From: DATHGT01 sp035317605
Lineage (GTDB): Bacteria; Methylomirabilota; Methylomirabilia; Rokubacteriales; CSP1-6
Assembly (NCBI GenBank): GCA_035317605.1
Contig: DATHGT010000123.1
Span: 1-16,688 of the forward strand
Length of the DNA: 16,688 bases
Direction: 5' to 3'
The notes beneath the pieces are model-generated. The model did no database searches, was not told the DNA's origin, and saw nothing but the letters and a program-made list of their open reading frames with translations. The translations under genes were made by a program, and so were the position numbers. Shown piece by piece: positions 6,630 through 13,849 of the stretch. Every line of letters begins with the position of its first letter. Positions within the stretch are counted from its first letter, which is position 1.

Positions 6630-8576
6630 ATGTCTGACCCGACCACCGAATCCACACAGGCTCCCTCTCTGCCCCAACACGACACGGCCTGGCAGCAAGC
6701 GCGCCGAAAATTGGAACTCACCGCCTCCTCGCTCGTGTACGACTACGAGCACTGGCAAGGCGTGCCCATGCCCATGGCCACTCTCTCGTCGGCCATCGCG
6801 GCGGCCGTTGACCTCGGCGGCAGTTGGTTCGTCGGCCAGGCCGAAAACCTCGCTCGCATCGCCGTCAACCTGGCCATCTGGAAGCTATTGCGTCGGCTCG
6901 GAACCAACGACAAGTCCCTCGACGCCACCGTCCCCGCGCTCAGCGCCCTCTTCGAATCACCCTTGCTGCGCCACCTCCAGCAGGACGTGGGGCACGTCGA
7001 CGGCACCTTCAAGGCCGGCGAGGAATTGGTGGCCCGCATCGAAGCGCTCACCGCCTCTCACTCCACCTCCGGCAGCGACCAGGACACGCTGGGCAGCATC
7101 CCCGACTTCGCCCAGGTGTTCGAGATCTTCGGCGTGCCCGACGTGACCGGCCGGTGGCAGGACGACCGAGTGTTCGCCTCCCAGCGTTTGGCCGGCCTCA
7201 ACCCGATGCTGATCCAGCGGGTCACCACCGATGGGAGCGTGGGGGTGGCCTGGCCGACGCTGCGCGCCCTGCTGTCCTCCAAGATCACCGACGCCACCGT
7301 GTCCTACTTTCTGCCCGGTGTGACGCTGGATGATGCCGTGAAGCAGGGCAGGCTGTTCGTGTGCGACTACGCCGCGCTTGGTCACATCACCGCCGACCCG
7401 GACGCCGTCGGTGTGTTCGCGGGCAAGCGCCCGTGGGCCCCAATCGTCCTGTATGTGAAGACGGATGACTTCCCGGGTCTGAACCTCGCGGCCATTCAGC
7501 TCGATCAGCCCGGCACCAACGACGTGGACGTGCTGCTGGCCGCCGATGCGGGCGCTCCCGGCAACGCCAACCGGTGGCTCATGGCCCGCCTGTTCGTGCA
7601 GGCGGCGGACGTCAGCTACAACCAGTCCGTCAACCACCTCGGCATGACTCACCTGCTCGAGGAGGCGTTCGCCATTTCCACCCATCGCCAACTCGCCACC
7701 TCGCACCCGCTGTACGTGCTGTTCTCCATGCACTTCGCGGCGCTGCTGGTCATCAATCAGCTCGGCAAGGTGACCCTGCTCAAGGTCGGCCCCGAGGGCC
7801 TCCTCAACCAGCTCCTCGAGTGCGGCGTGGGCGGCAAGGACGACGAAGCCCTCGGCGCCAGCGGACTCATCAGCGCGGCCTACAGGATCTGGAATTTTGA
7901 CGAGCTGGACTTCGCGGCGCAGCTCGACAAGCGCGGCATGGACAGCGCTTCGCTCCCCTATTTCCCTTACCGGGACGACGGCATGCTCGTGTGGGACGTG
8001 CTGGGGAAATACGCCCGCGACTACGTCGCGCTGTACTACAAGAATGACGGGGACGTGACGGGAGACTACGAGCTGCAGGCCTGGGCCAACGAGCTGCGCA
8101 CGGTGGGCAACGTGACCAGCCTGCCCGCGATCGACCGCGTGGCGACCTTGGTGACGGTGGTGCAGCGGCTGCTGTGGACGGCCGGCCCGCAGCACGCGGC
8201 CGTGAACTTCCCCCAGGTGGACTACACCACCTTCATGCCCAACTACCCGGGGGCGCCCTACTTCATGCCCAAACGCCTCGAGACGGATCCCATCGACCAG
8301 GCCCAGCTGCTCGCCTGTCTACCCCCCGTGGCCGGTACGGCGGTGCAGGTACAGGTGTCCTACTCGCTGGCGGGCTACCACTATGATCGCCTGCTGGACT
8401 ACGCCGACCAGCTCTTCCCGGATGCCAAGGCCGTGTGCGAGCGGTACTTCGGGGAGTTGAACGATACGGTGAAGCCCGAGATCACACGCCGCAACCTGCA
8501 GCGGCAGGGTCAAGCCGGGCTATTGGCCTACCCGTACTTCCTGCCGTCGAACATCCCCAACAGCACGAGCGTATAG
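6630..8576 (+). CDS. Bacterial lipoxygenase
   Basis: This is a non-heme iron dioxygenase that inserts O2 into polyunsaturated fatty acids to give hydroperoxides. It has 648 residues, similar to other bacterial lipoxygenases. GGAG precedes the ATG by 5 bases. There is no PLAT domain and no signal peptide. The iron ligands are readable: His336 and His341 (NHLGMTHLLEEAF), followed by THRQLATSHPLY. His522 and Asn526 lie in GPQHAAVNF. The C-terminal carboxylate comes from IPNSTSV. The terminal residue is Val648, where plant enzymes have Ile. The stereocontrol (Coffa) position aligns to Ala416 in GLISAAYRIW, which in the family predicts S-oxygenation. The gene lies 4 bases before the secreted hydrolase gene, so the two probably form an operon. 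Confidence 0.95.
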   Translation: MSDPTTESTQAPSLPQHDTAWQQARRKLELTASSLVYDYEHWQGVPMPMATLSSAIAAAVDLGGSWFVGQAENLARIAVNLAIWKLLRRLGTNDKSLDATVPALSALFESPLLRHLQQDVGHVDGTFKAGEELVARIEALTASHSTSGSDQDTLGSIPDFAQVFEIFGVPDVTGRWQDDRVFASQRLAGLNPMLIQRVTTDGSVGVAWPTLRALLSSKITDATVSYFLPGVTLDDAVKQGRLFVCDYAALGHITADPDAVGVFAGKRPWAPIVLYVKTDDFPGLNLAAIQLDQPGTNDVDVLLAADAGAPGNANRWLMARLFVQAADVSYNQSVNHLGMTHLLEEAFAISTHRQLATSHPLYVLFSMHFAALLVINQLGKVTLLKVGPEGLLNQLLECGVGGKDDEALGASGLISAAYRIWNFDELDFAAQLDKRGMDSASLPYFPYRDDGMLVWDVLGKYARDYVALYYKNDGDVTGDYELQAWANELRTVGNVTSLPAIDRVATLVTVVQRLLWTAGPQHAAVNFPQVDYTTFMPNYPGAPYFMPKRLETDPIDQAQLLACLPPVAGTAVQVQVSYSLAGYHYDRLLDYADQLFPDAKAVCERYFGELNDTVKPEITRRNLQRQGQAGLLAYPYFLPSNIPNSTSV

Positions 8577-8580
8577 AGCA

Positions 8581-9618
8581 GTGTTGCGCACGTCAGTCGC
8601 CGCGCTCCTGTTCCTGTGCGTCTCCATCGGATGGTCCGTACACGCGCTCGCCGCCTGCCCGCAGCCCGCGACGACGGTGTTCTTCGTCAATGGCGTCGAC
8701 AATTCGGTGCCTGACGCCAACGCCTCGCTCAATGCTCTCGCGCAACGTCTCGGCCCGCAGCGTCAGGGCGATTGTCTGAACTTCGCGCTCGCCTACAACT
8801 CGACGTCGACGCCGTTGGACTTCGATTCGGACGCCGTCGACGCGAACGTCCGCTCGTATAGGCTGGAGCTGGCGCTCAGGAACAAGGTGATCCTCGTCGC
8901 TCATTCCAACGGCAACGTGTATGCCGACGAGGCTTACGGGAGACTGACCCCGGCCGAACGAACCAGTGTCGGCGTCGTGGCGGTCGCGACCCTCATCGGA
9001 TCCGTCCCCGGCAATGGCCCCTACGTCACACTGGAAGAGGACACGTTCGTCAGGGGGTTCCCCGGGCATCTCTCGGCCAATACCACGAACACCGGCGGCT
9101 TCTGCCCTGAGGTCTTTGGGTGTCACGCGTTCGTCGACTTCTACATGGACGGGAGCGTGAGCGGACCCAAGATCGTCCAGGACGTGAGCGACACGATTCC
9201 CCGGCTCGTCAGGCCGCCGGGCGGGACCTTCGCCGCGCTCGACCTGAACGAAACGGATTTCGGACCCGGCGACACCCTCCGAGCACGGCTCAGGGTGACG
9301 AATGGCGCGCCGACACGCAGGATCGACTTCTACCTCGGTCGTCTCCTGCCCGATGGGGTCACCGTCTTCTTCATCACGAGCCTCTCTCCGCTCACCGGGG
9401 TGACCGCGAAGACGAGCGAGCCCGAGAAATTCCAGCCTCTGGTCAGAAACGCCGAGATCCAGCAGGGGCTCGACGTCACGATAGTGGACGCCTTCGTTAC
9501 CACGCTTCCTGCGAATTTCCCGGAGGGCGATTCATTGCTCTTCGCCGGGGTCACCGCGGCCGGGACCCAGAACCTCATCGCGCCCCTCGCGACCGCCGAG
9601 TTCACGTTCGAGCCGTAG
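8581..9618 (+). CDS. Secreted alpha/beta-hydrolase (lipase/esterase-like)
   Basis: The product is 345 residues. The GTG start lies 4 bases after the lipoxygenase stop. Residues 1-25 are a signal peptide (ending HALAA). The core opens TTVFFVNGVDNSVPDANAS and has the nucleophile elbow VILVAHSNGNVYADEAYG, with Ser109 as probable nucleophile. This is a variant of the HSQGN-type elbow of uncharacterised bacterial hydrolases. His182 in GCHAFVDFYMDG is a candidate catalytic His. Residues ~215-345 look like a beta-sandwich (DFGPGDTLRARLRVTN, RIDFYLGRLLPDG). Position in the operon suggests it releases fatty acids from lipids for the lipoxygenase. This is inference; the substrate could be another ester. 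Confidence 0.75.
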   Translation: MLRTSVAALLFLCVSIGWSVHALAACPQPATTVFFVNGVDNSVPDANASLNALAQRLGPQRQGDCLNFALAYNSTSTPLDFDSDAVDANVRSYRLELALRNKVILVAHSNGNVYADEAYGRLTPAERTSVGVVAVATLIGSVPGNGPYVTLEEDTFVRGFPGHLSANTTNTGGFCPEVFGCHAFVDFYMDGSVSGPKIVQDVSDTIPRLVRPPGGTFAALDLNETDFGPGDTLRARLRVTNGAPTRRIDFYLGRLLPDGVTVFFITSLSPLTGVTAKTSEPEKFQPLVRNAEIQQGLDVTIVDAFVTTLPANFPEGDSLLFAGVTAAGTQNLIAPLATAEFTFEP

Positions 9619-9627
9619 CCGACGACT

Positions 9628-10226
9628 GTGCCAAGTAGCCTTGACCGACCGCGGGGGATCATCTTTGATCTCGATGGGACCCTGGCCGACACCCTCCCCG
9701 TCTGCTTCGACGCCTATCGGTTAGCCTTCGCCAAGTACGTGGGTCACGAATGGACCGACGACCAGATCAGTGCGCTCTTTGGACCGTCGGAGGAGGGAGT
9801 CATTCGGCAGGTGGTGCCGACACGCGTCGTCAACGACCGTTCGCGGGCATCGACGCCCTGCTGGTTCGCCTACGCCGCGGACGCCGCCCGCTGGCCCCGG
9901 TGACGGGCAAGGGACCGCACAGCACGCGCATTTCCTTGCGGCGGCTCGATCTCGCCGACGCCTTCGAGCCGGTGGAGGTCGGGTCGCCGGCCGGCAGCAT
10001 CAAGGTCGAATCGATTCGCCGAGTGGTGACGCGATGGACCCTGGATGCCTCGCAGGTCGCGTATGTCGGCGATTCCCCCCACGATGTGGTGGCGGCGCGC
10101 GAGGCCGGGGTCGTGTCGATCGCCGCCGCGTGGGCCGACGCGGCATCGATCCCGAAGCTCCGGGAGGCGGAGCCGGACGCGTTGTTCACGTCCGTCGAGA
10201 CGCTGTCCGAGTGGTTGAGCGAGTAG
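9628..10226 (+). pseudogene. HAD-superfamily phosphatase (phosphoglycolate-phosphatase-like), frameshifted
   Basis: The 5' frame (GTG at 9628) has HAD motif I, IIFDLDGTLADT with Asp14 and Asp16, and the cap-domain start to about GVIRQVVP. The rest of the gene is in another frame: RPFAGIDALLVRL, PVTGKGPHSTRISLRRL (motif II region), SIKVESIRRV with the motif III Lys, and motif IV YVGDSPHDVVAAREAG, ending at 10226. The frame change lies at about 9815-9860. The cap region there is also some 20-30 residues shorter than I expect, so this is more than a one-base sequencing slip. It starts 9 bases after the hydrolase and may be cotranscribed. Probably inactive. Confidence 0.75.
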
Positions 10227-10262
10227 TCGCTTCCGCGGGAGTGACAAGGAGGAGGTGCGTCC

Positions 10263-11192
10263 ATGCAAGTCGGCGTGAACATCCTCAACTTCGGGCCGGG
10301 GGTCGGCACGGACGCGCTGGGTAGATGGGCGCGCCTCGCCGAGGACCTGGGCTACCACTCCATCATGATTTCCGACCACGTGGCCATGACGCCGGACGTC
10401 CGCCAGCGTTACCCGGAGCCCTTCTACGATCCCTTCGCCACCCTGGCCTGGCTGGCCGGGCAGACGCGGCGGGTGCAGCTCGGCACCACGGTCTGCGTGC
10501 TGCCCTACCGTCATCCCATCCTCACGGCGCGACTGGCCGCCAACATCGACTCCCTCAGCGGCGGGCGGTTCATCTTCGGGGTCGGGGTCGGCAATCCCAA
10601 CTCGAGGTTGGAGGCCGAGGCCATGGGGGTGCCGTTTCATCGCCGGGGCGCCATGGCCGACGAGTACCTGGCCGCCATCAAGGCCCTGTGGACCCAGGAC
10701 CCCGCCTCGTTCCAGGGAACTTTTGTTTCATTCAGCGACGTGTCGCGGATCCGTTCGGCGTCGGGGCCGGGGCGGCCGCACCCGCCCATCTGGGTCGGGG
10801 GCGCCTCCGACGCGGCGGTTCGCCGCGCCGTCCGCTTCGGCGACGCGTGGCATCCCAACCGCTTCACGGTGTCGTGGCTACGGGAGGACGGGATCCCGCG
10901 CCTGACGCGCGTGGCGGCAGACGCCGCCCGGCCCGTGCCCGCGCTGTGTCCTCGCTTGCGATTCCGGATCACCGATTCGCCCGTCACCGATCCGCAACGC
11001 CAGGCGGGCACGAGCACGCTCGAACAGCTGCACGAGGACTTCACCCAGCTCGAGTCGCTCGGTGTGCGACACGTCACCCTGGATTGGTACGCCGACGATC
11101 TCGACCTCACGCGCCGCCACGAGTGGGGCTGGCGCATGTTCGCGACGATGGCCGAGAAGGTATTCGACCTGTCCAAGGAAACGGTGCGCTGA
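10263..11192 (+). CDS. LLM-class flavin-dependent oxidoreductase (luciferase-like, possibly F420-dependent)
   Basis: The product is 309 residues, with a strong AAGGAGGAGG site before the ATG. The luciferase-like TIM-barrel landmarks are present in order: ARLAEDLGYHSIMISDHVAM, YDPFATLAWLAGQTRRVQLG, TVCVLPYRHPILTARLAANI, LSGGRFIFGVGVGN, MADEYLAAIKALW and HPPIWVGGASDAAVRRAVRF. Members use reduced FMN or F420 to oxidise or reduce small organics. The sequence alone does not fix cofactor or substrate. It follows the broken HAD gene by 36 bases on the same strand. Its 3' end lies 14 bases from the convergent phosphotransferase, with no terminator visible in the gap. Confidence 0.92.
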   Translation: MQVGVNILNFGPGVGTDALGRWARLAEDLGYHSIMISDHVAMTPDVRQRYPEPFYDPFATLAWLAGQTRRVQLGTTVCVLPYRHPILTARLAANIDSLSGGRFIFGVGVGNPNSRLEAEAMGVPFHRRGAMADEYLAAIKALWTQDPASFQGTFVSFSDVSRIRSASGPGRPHPPIWVGGASDAAVRRAVRFGDAWHPNRFTVSWLREDGIPRLTRVAADAARPVPALCPRLRFRITDSPVTDPQRQAGTSTLEQLHEDFTQLESLGVRHVTLDWYADDLDLTRRHEWGWRMFATMAEKVFDLSKETVR

Positions 11193-11206
11193 GCCCGAGC
11201 GGCGAG

Positions 11207-12241
11207 TCAGCCCTTCGCGGGCCCCAGCTCAGGCCGGATTCCCGTCAGTTTCGCGAAGCGGGCCGCCAGCCGATCTCCGAAGCTCGAGGCGTCGAGCGGG
11301 TTGACCGGCTGGTGAGCGCCGATCCGGTGCTCTGCGGTGCGGACCAGCCCGCGCATGCACGCGAGGGCCTCGTAGTAACCGAGCGCGGACGCGGCGAGCG
11401 GTCGCTGGCGACGATACCCTCGCAGGTACAGCGCGACGAGCAGGCGCCTGGCCGCCGCCACCGTCCAGCGCGCGGGCCCGCTCACGGACAAGATCTCCAG
11501 CGGCACCTGCTCGAGGATCACCCGGGTGGCGGCGACGTCGTACGCGGGATCGGCGACCAGCACGTTGGGCCAGTCGAGCACCGCCGTGATCTCTCGTCCG
11601 TCGAAGAGCAGGTTCTGCGGGTGGAAGTCGCCGTGGCAGATCGCGCGCGGCCCTTCCGGATCCGGACGATGGTCCAGGAGCCAGCGCATGGCCAGCGCAA
11701 GACCATGAAGATTGCGGCCGATCCGCGCCTCGAGTTGACCGAGGTGGCCGTCCAGCGATACCAGCACGCTCGAGCCCGGCACCGCCCGCTCGAGTGCGCC
11801 GAGCAGTGGGGAGGAATGGAGGGCGTGGAGCCGAAGATGTGTCTCGACGAGAAGGGCGGCGATCCCGAGACGCCGGGCAGCGAGCAGCGGCCGGCCGGGG
11901 CGCCGCTCCATGACGAGGAAGGCTCCACCGAGGATCCCCGGGTCGGCGCTGGCCAGCGGCGCGCGCGGCGCGGGAAAGCCCATGTCCGCCACCGCGTTCT
12001 GGACGGCGCGCTCGCGCAGCGCGCGGAGCGGATCGTGATGCGGAGCGAGCACGCGGAGCACGAGCGGCCCGGACAGCGCCGGCGCCGCCCCGTTCAGGCG
12101 GAAGGCAAAGATCGCGGTGTCGAATCCCCCGGAAATTGGTAGGGGTGTCTCGGCGAAGTCGACTTGGGAACACCGGGGCGCCGCCCGCAGGTATTCCAAG
12201 AGTCGCGGCCCGAGGTCCTCATGCATGGTGCCGGGAAGCAT
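11207..12241 (-). CDS. APH/choline-kinase-fold phosphotransferase
   Basis: The product is up to 344 residues, with the aminoglycoside-phosphotransferase fold. The N-lobe has ETPLPISGGFDTAIFAFRL and PLVLRVL. The catalytic loop ICHGDFHPQNLLFDG contains Asp205 and Asn210, and ITAVLDWPN contributes the metal-binding Asp223. DPAYDVAATR follows. Such kinases phosphorylate hydroxyls of small metabolites or drugs. An antibiotic-resistance role cannot be inferred. Neither the ATG at 12241 nor the ATG at 12226 has a good ribosome-binding site, and the latter gives 339 residues. The gene diverges from the VOC gene across a region with paired palindromes that may control both. Confidence 0.88.
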   Translation of the reverse strand: MLPGTMHEDLGPRLLEYLRAAPRCSQVDFAETPLPISGGFDTAIFAFRLNGAAPALSGPLVLRVLAPHHDPLRALRERAVQNAVADMGFPAPRAPLASADPGILGGAFLVMERRPGRPLLAARRLGIAALLVETHLRLHALHSSPLLGALERAVPGSSVLVSLDGHLGQLEARIGRNLHGLALAMRWLLDHRPDPEGPRAICHGDFHPQNLLFDGREITAVLDWPNVLVADPAYDVAATRVILEQVPLEILSVSGPARWTVAAARRLLVALYLRGYRRQRPLAASALGYYEALACMRGLVRTAEHRIGAHQPVNPLDASSFGDRLAARFAKLTGIRPELGPAKG

Positions 12242-12246
12242 AGCGC

Positions 12247-12276
12247 GACGCGTCTGGCGCTAGACGCGTCTATGAT
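12247..12276. promoter_or_regulatory. Candidate operator: paired GACGCGTCT sites in a divergent promoter
   Basis: GACGCGTCT occurs at 12247-12255 and again at 12263-12271, 16 bases apart. The second is part of the perfect 12-base palindrome TAGACGCGTCTA (12261-12272). Together the two form a 9-base inverted repeat with a 6-base spacer. TATGAT at 12271-12276 is a near-consensus -10 box for the rightward VOC gene, though no clear -35 is seen. Location between two divergent genes favours an operator over a terminator. The regulator is unknown. Confidence 0.5.
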
Positions 12277-12312
12277 GGAGGTCGTTCACGACGGACCTGA
12301 CGGAGGATGACG

Positions 12313-12930
12313 ATGACGACGACGGCCACCGCTCCACGAACCCTTCCCGCGCCCACGCAGCGGATCGCCCCGGACAAGTTCGCCCACGTCGTGCTCAAGA
12401 CCGCCAACTTCGACGCGGTGATCGAGTGGTACGCGGCGGTGCTGCAGGCTCGCGTGGCCTTCCGGAACGACTTCATCGCCTTTCTCACCTACGACGACGA
12501 GCACCACCGGGTGGCCGTCCTCAACACCCCCGGCAGTGCGGCTCCGGATCCGGCCGCAGCCGGCGTGCACCACATCGCCTACACCTACGCCGGCCTGGGT
12601 GAGCTGCTGGCGACGTACCGACGGCTCAAGACCAGGGGGATCGAGCCGGCCCGATGCATCAACCACGGGCCGACGACGTCGATGTACTACCGCGACCCGG
12701 ACGGGCTGCGCGTCGAGCTCCAGATCGACAACTTCGCCACCATGGACGAAGCGCACGCGTACTTCACGGGACCCGACTTCGCCGAGAACCCCATCGGCGT
12801 CATCTTCGATCCGGAGCAGTTGATCCGCGACTACGAAGCCGGACTCACCTTCGACGACCTGGTGCGGCGCCCGCCGCTGCCGCCCGGCAAGACGCCCATG
12901 GACATGCGCGCGGAGATTCCCCGCGCCTGA
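12313..12930 (+). CDS. VOC-family protein, type-I extradiol-dioxygenase-like
   Basis: The product is 205 residues from the ATG at 12313, which sits 6 bases after GGAGG; the ATG at 12307 touches that site and is less likely. Metal-ligand candidates fit the extradiol dioxygenase pattern: His25 (KFAHVVLKT), His87 (GVHHIAYTY) and Glu135 (GLRVELQID). DPDGLRVELQ is the usual C-terminal strand. Known relatives cleave catechol-type rings or isomerise/open small substrates. The single-domain size and the C-terminal tail (GVIFDPEQLI, GLTFDDLVRRPPLPPGKTP) match a group often labelled biphenyl-2,3-diol 1,2-dioxygenase. Actual substrate is not evident. Confidence 0.87.
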   Translation: MTTTATAPRTLPAPTQRIAPDKFAHVVLKTANFDAVIEWYAAVLQARVAFRNDFIAFLTYDDEHHRVAVLNTPGSAAPDPAAAGVHHIAYTYAGLGELLATYRRLKTRGIEPARCINHGPTTSMYYRDPDGLRVELQIDNFATMDEAHAYFTGPDFAENPIGVIFDPEQLIRDYEAGLTFDDLVRRPPLPPGKTPMDMRAEIPRA

Positions 12931-12948
12931 GGGCAAGCTCCCCGCCCG

Positions 12949-13002
12949 TCAGGGGGACGGCGCCCGAGATGGGGCGCGCATCGATCTCAGGTCGAGCCGG
13001 TC
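12949..13002 (-). pseudogene. Relic of the 3' end of an LLM monooxygenase gene
   Basis: The 18 codons ending at the TGA (12949-12951, minus) align without gaps to the last 18 codons of the intact LLM gene (13850-13903). I count 11 mismatches in 54 bases. The peptide reads RLDLRSMRAPSRAPSP then stop, against RLGLRSMRAVSGEPSH then stop. Nothing upstream of about 13002 resembles the LLM gene. The relic is in the same orientation and is separated from the intact gene by the Cys-rich secreted protein. Confidence 0.6.
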
Positions 13003-13055
13003 AGACGGCCGAGTCGCGCCGGGCGCGTGAGCCGGACGCGGAGGCCGCGGATTGC

Positions 13056-13595
13056 CTACTTCGGACATTGCTGACAGCCGCTGGTGCACGTATTCAAATC
13101 CCCGCCGCACAGCGACTGGCAGTCCCCCCGCTCCTGGATGGGGACCGTGTTACACAACGTCATGCACGTCTGATATCGCGGTCGACAGTCGCCACAACAG
13201 GGAGCGCCCGGGGTTCCCTGACACCAGCCGTTGACGCATCGTCTGCCTTCCGTGCAATTGCAGTTCGAGGAACAGGTATTCGGACCTCCCCGAGTCAGAG
13301 ACTCATCGCAGTAGGTTTGCCCGCCATCGTTGGTGCACCGGCACGGAATGGGGTCGCATCCACACACGCCGTACTGCCCGTACCAGAACCAATGACAGGT
13401 GGGTGAGTCGTTGTTCCATTGTCCATTCCACTGCGAGAGTGGCTGGGCCGCCGAGCACACCTGCTCACAGATTTTCGTCGCATCGGCGGGCGGTATCAGC
13501 CCGGGTGCACAGACATCCCTGGCTGTCGTGACGGTAGGGCTCGCCATGAGCAGGATGAACGCGAGCAAGAAGCACAGACAACGATGCGTCGACAT
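13056..13595 (-). CDS. Cysteine-rich secreted protein with mannan-binding-lectin-like (MVL-type) segment
   Basis: The product is 179 residues from the ATG at 13595 (GGAGGG 5 bases upstream). The longer open frame begins 32 codons earlier but lacks a signal. Residues 1-26 are a signal peptide (CFLLAFILLMASPTVTTA). Residues ~40-80 (ATKICEQVCSAA, WNGQWNN, GQYGVCGCD) resemble the W-x-G-x-W...VCGC pattern of Microcystis viridis lectin-type mannan-binding domains. The remainder is a dense disulfide-type region. I count 24 cysteines after the signal, an even number, consistent with a fully disulfide-bonded extracellular or periplasmic protein. No relatives or partners are adjacent. Lectin function is inferred from a short motif only. 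Confidence 0.7.
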   Translation of the reverse strand: MSTHRCLCFLLAFILLMASPTVTTARDVCAPGLIPPADATKICEQVCSAAQPLSQWNGQWNNDSPTCHWFWYGQYGVCGCDPIPCRCTNDGGQTYCDESLTRGGPNTCSSNCNCTEGRRCVNGWCQGTPGAPCCGDCRPRYQTCMTLCNTVPIQERGDCQSLCGGDLNTCTSGCQQCPK

Positions 13596-13610
13596 GAACG
13601 CCCTCCGCGC
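13589..13610 (-). repeat. Repeated translation-start leader, copy 2
   Basis: This is the reverse-strand counterpart of 3448-3469 (21 of 22 identical). It includes the GGAGGG ribosome-binding site, ATG and first codons of the Cys-rich secreted protein. The similarity extends about 14 bases further upstream at lower identity. Conservation across an untranslated leader suggests common descent of two gene starts, or a mobile leader unit. Confidence 0.55.
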
Positions 13611-13849
13611 TCTCGCTCCCCCGAACCCCGCGTCCGGGCCATCGAGCCTCGAGCCTCGCGCTCGGCGGGACCGCCGGACCCACCGGCCCACCGCTCATCA
13701 GCGTCCGGTCGCGCCGACCGCGCCCGCCCGGCTGCGAGCGGCACCCAGTCTAGCCTGGACGTCACTCGGACACGCGGTGATCAATCATTTCTTCGCGGAC
13801 CCAGCTCGGCCACCTGCCCGCCAGCGGTGGGCCGGTTCGATGCGACTCG

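Noticed and set aside
6957..8195. 412-codon open frame antisense to the lipoxygenase
   Set aside because: Long antisense frames are common in GC-rich genes. The sense strand encodes an unmistakable lipoxygenase.
10325..12142. 605-codon open frame on the plus strand
   Set aside because: It is out of frame with the LLM oxidoreductase and then antisense to the phosphotransferase, both strongly recognisable. Its translation is Arg/Gly/Pro/Ala-rich without any domain.
12936..12960. Hairpin TCCCC/GGGGA after the VOC dioxygenase gene as a terminator
   Set aside because: The stem has only about 5 pairs and no T-tract follows.
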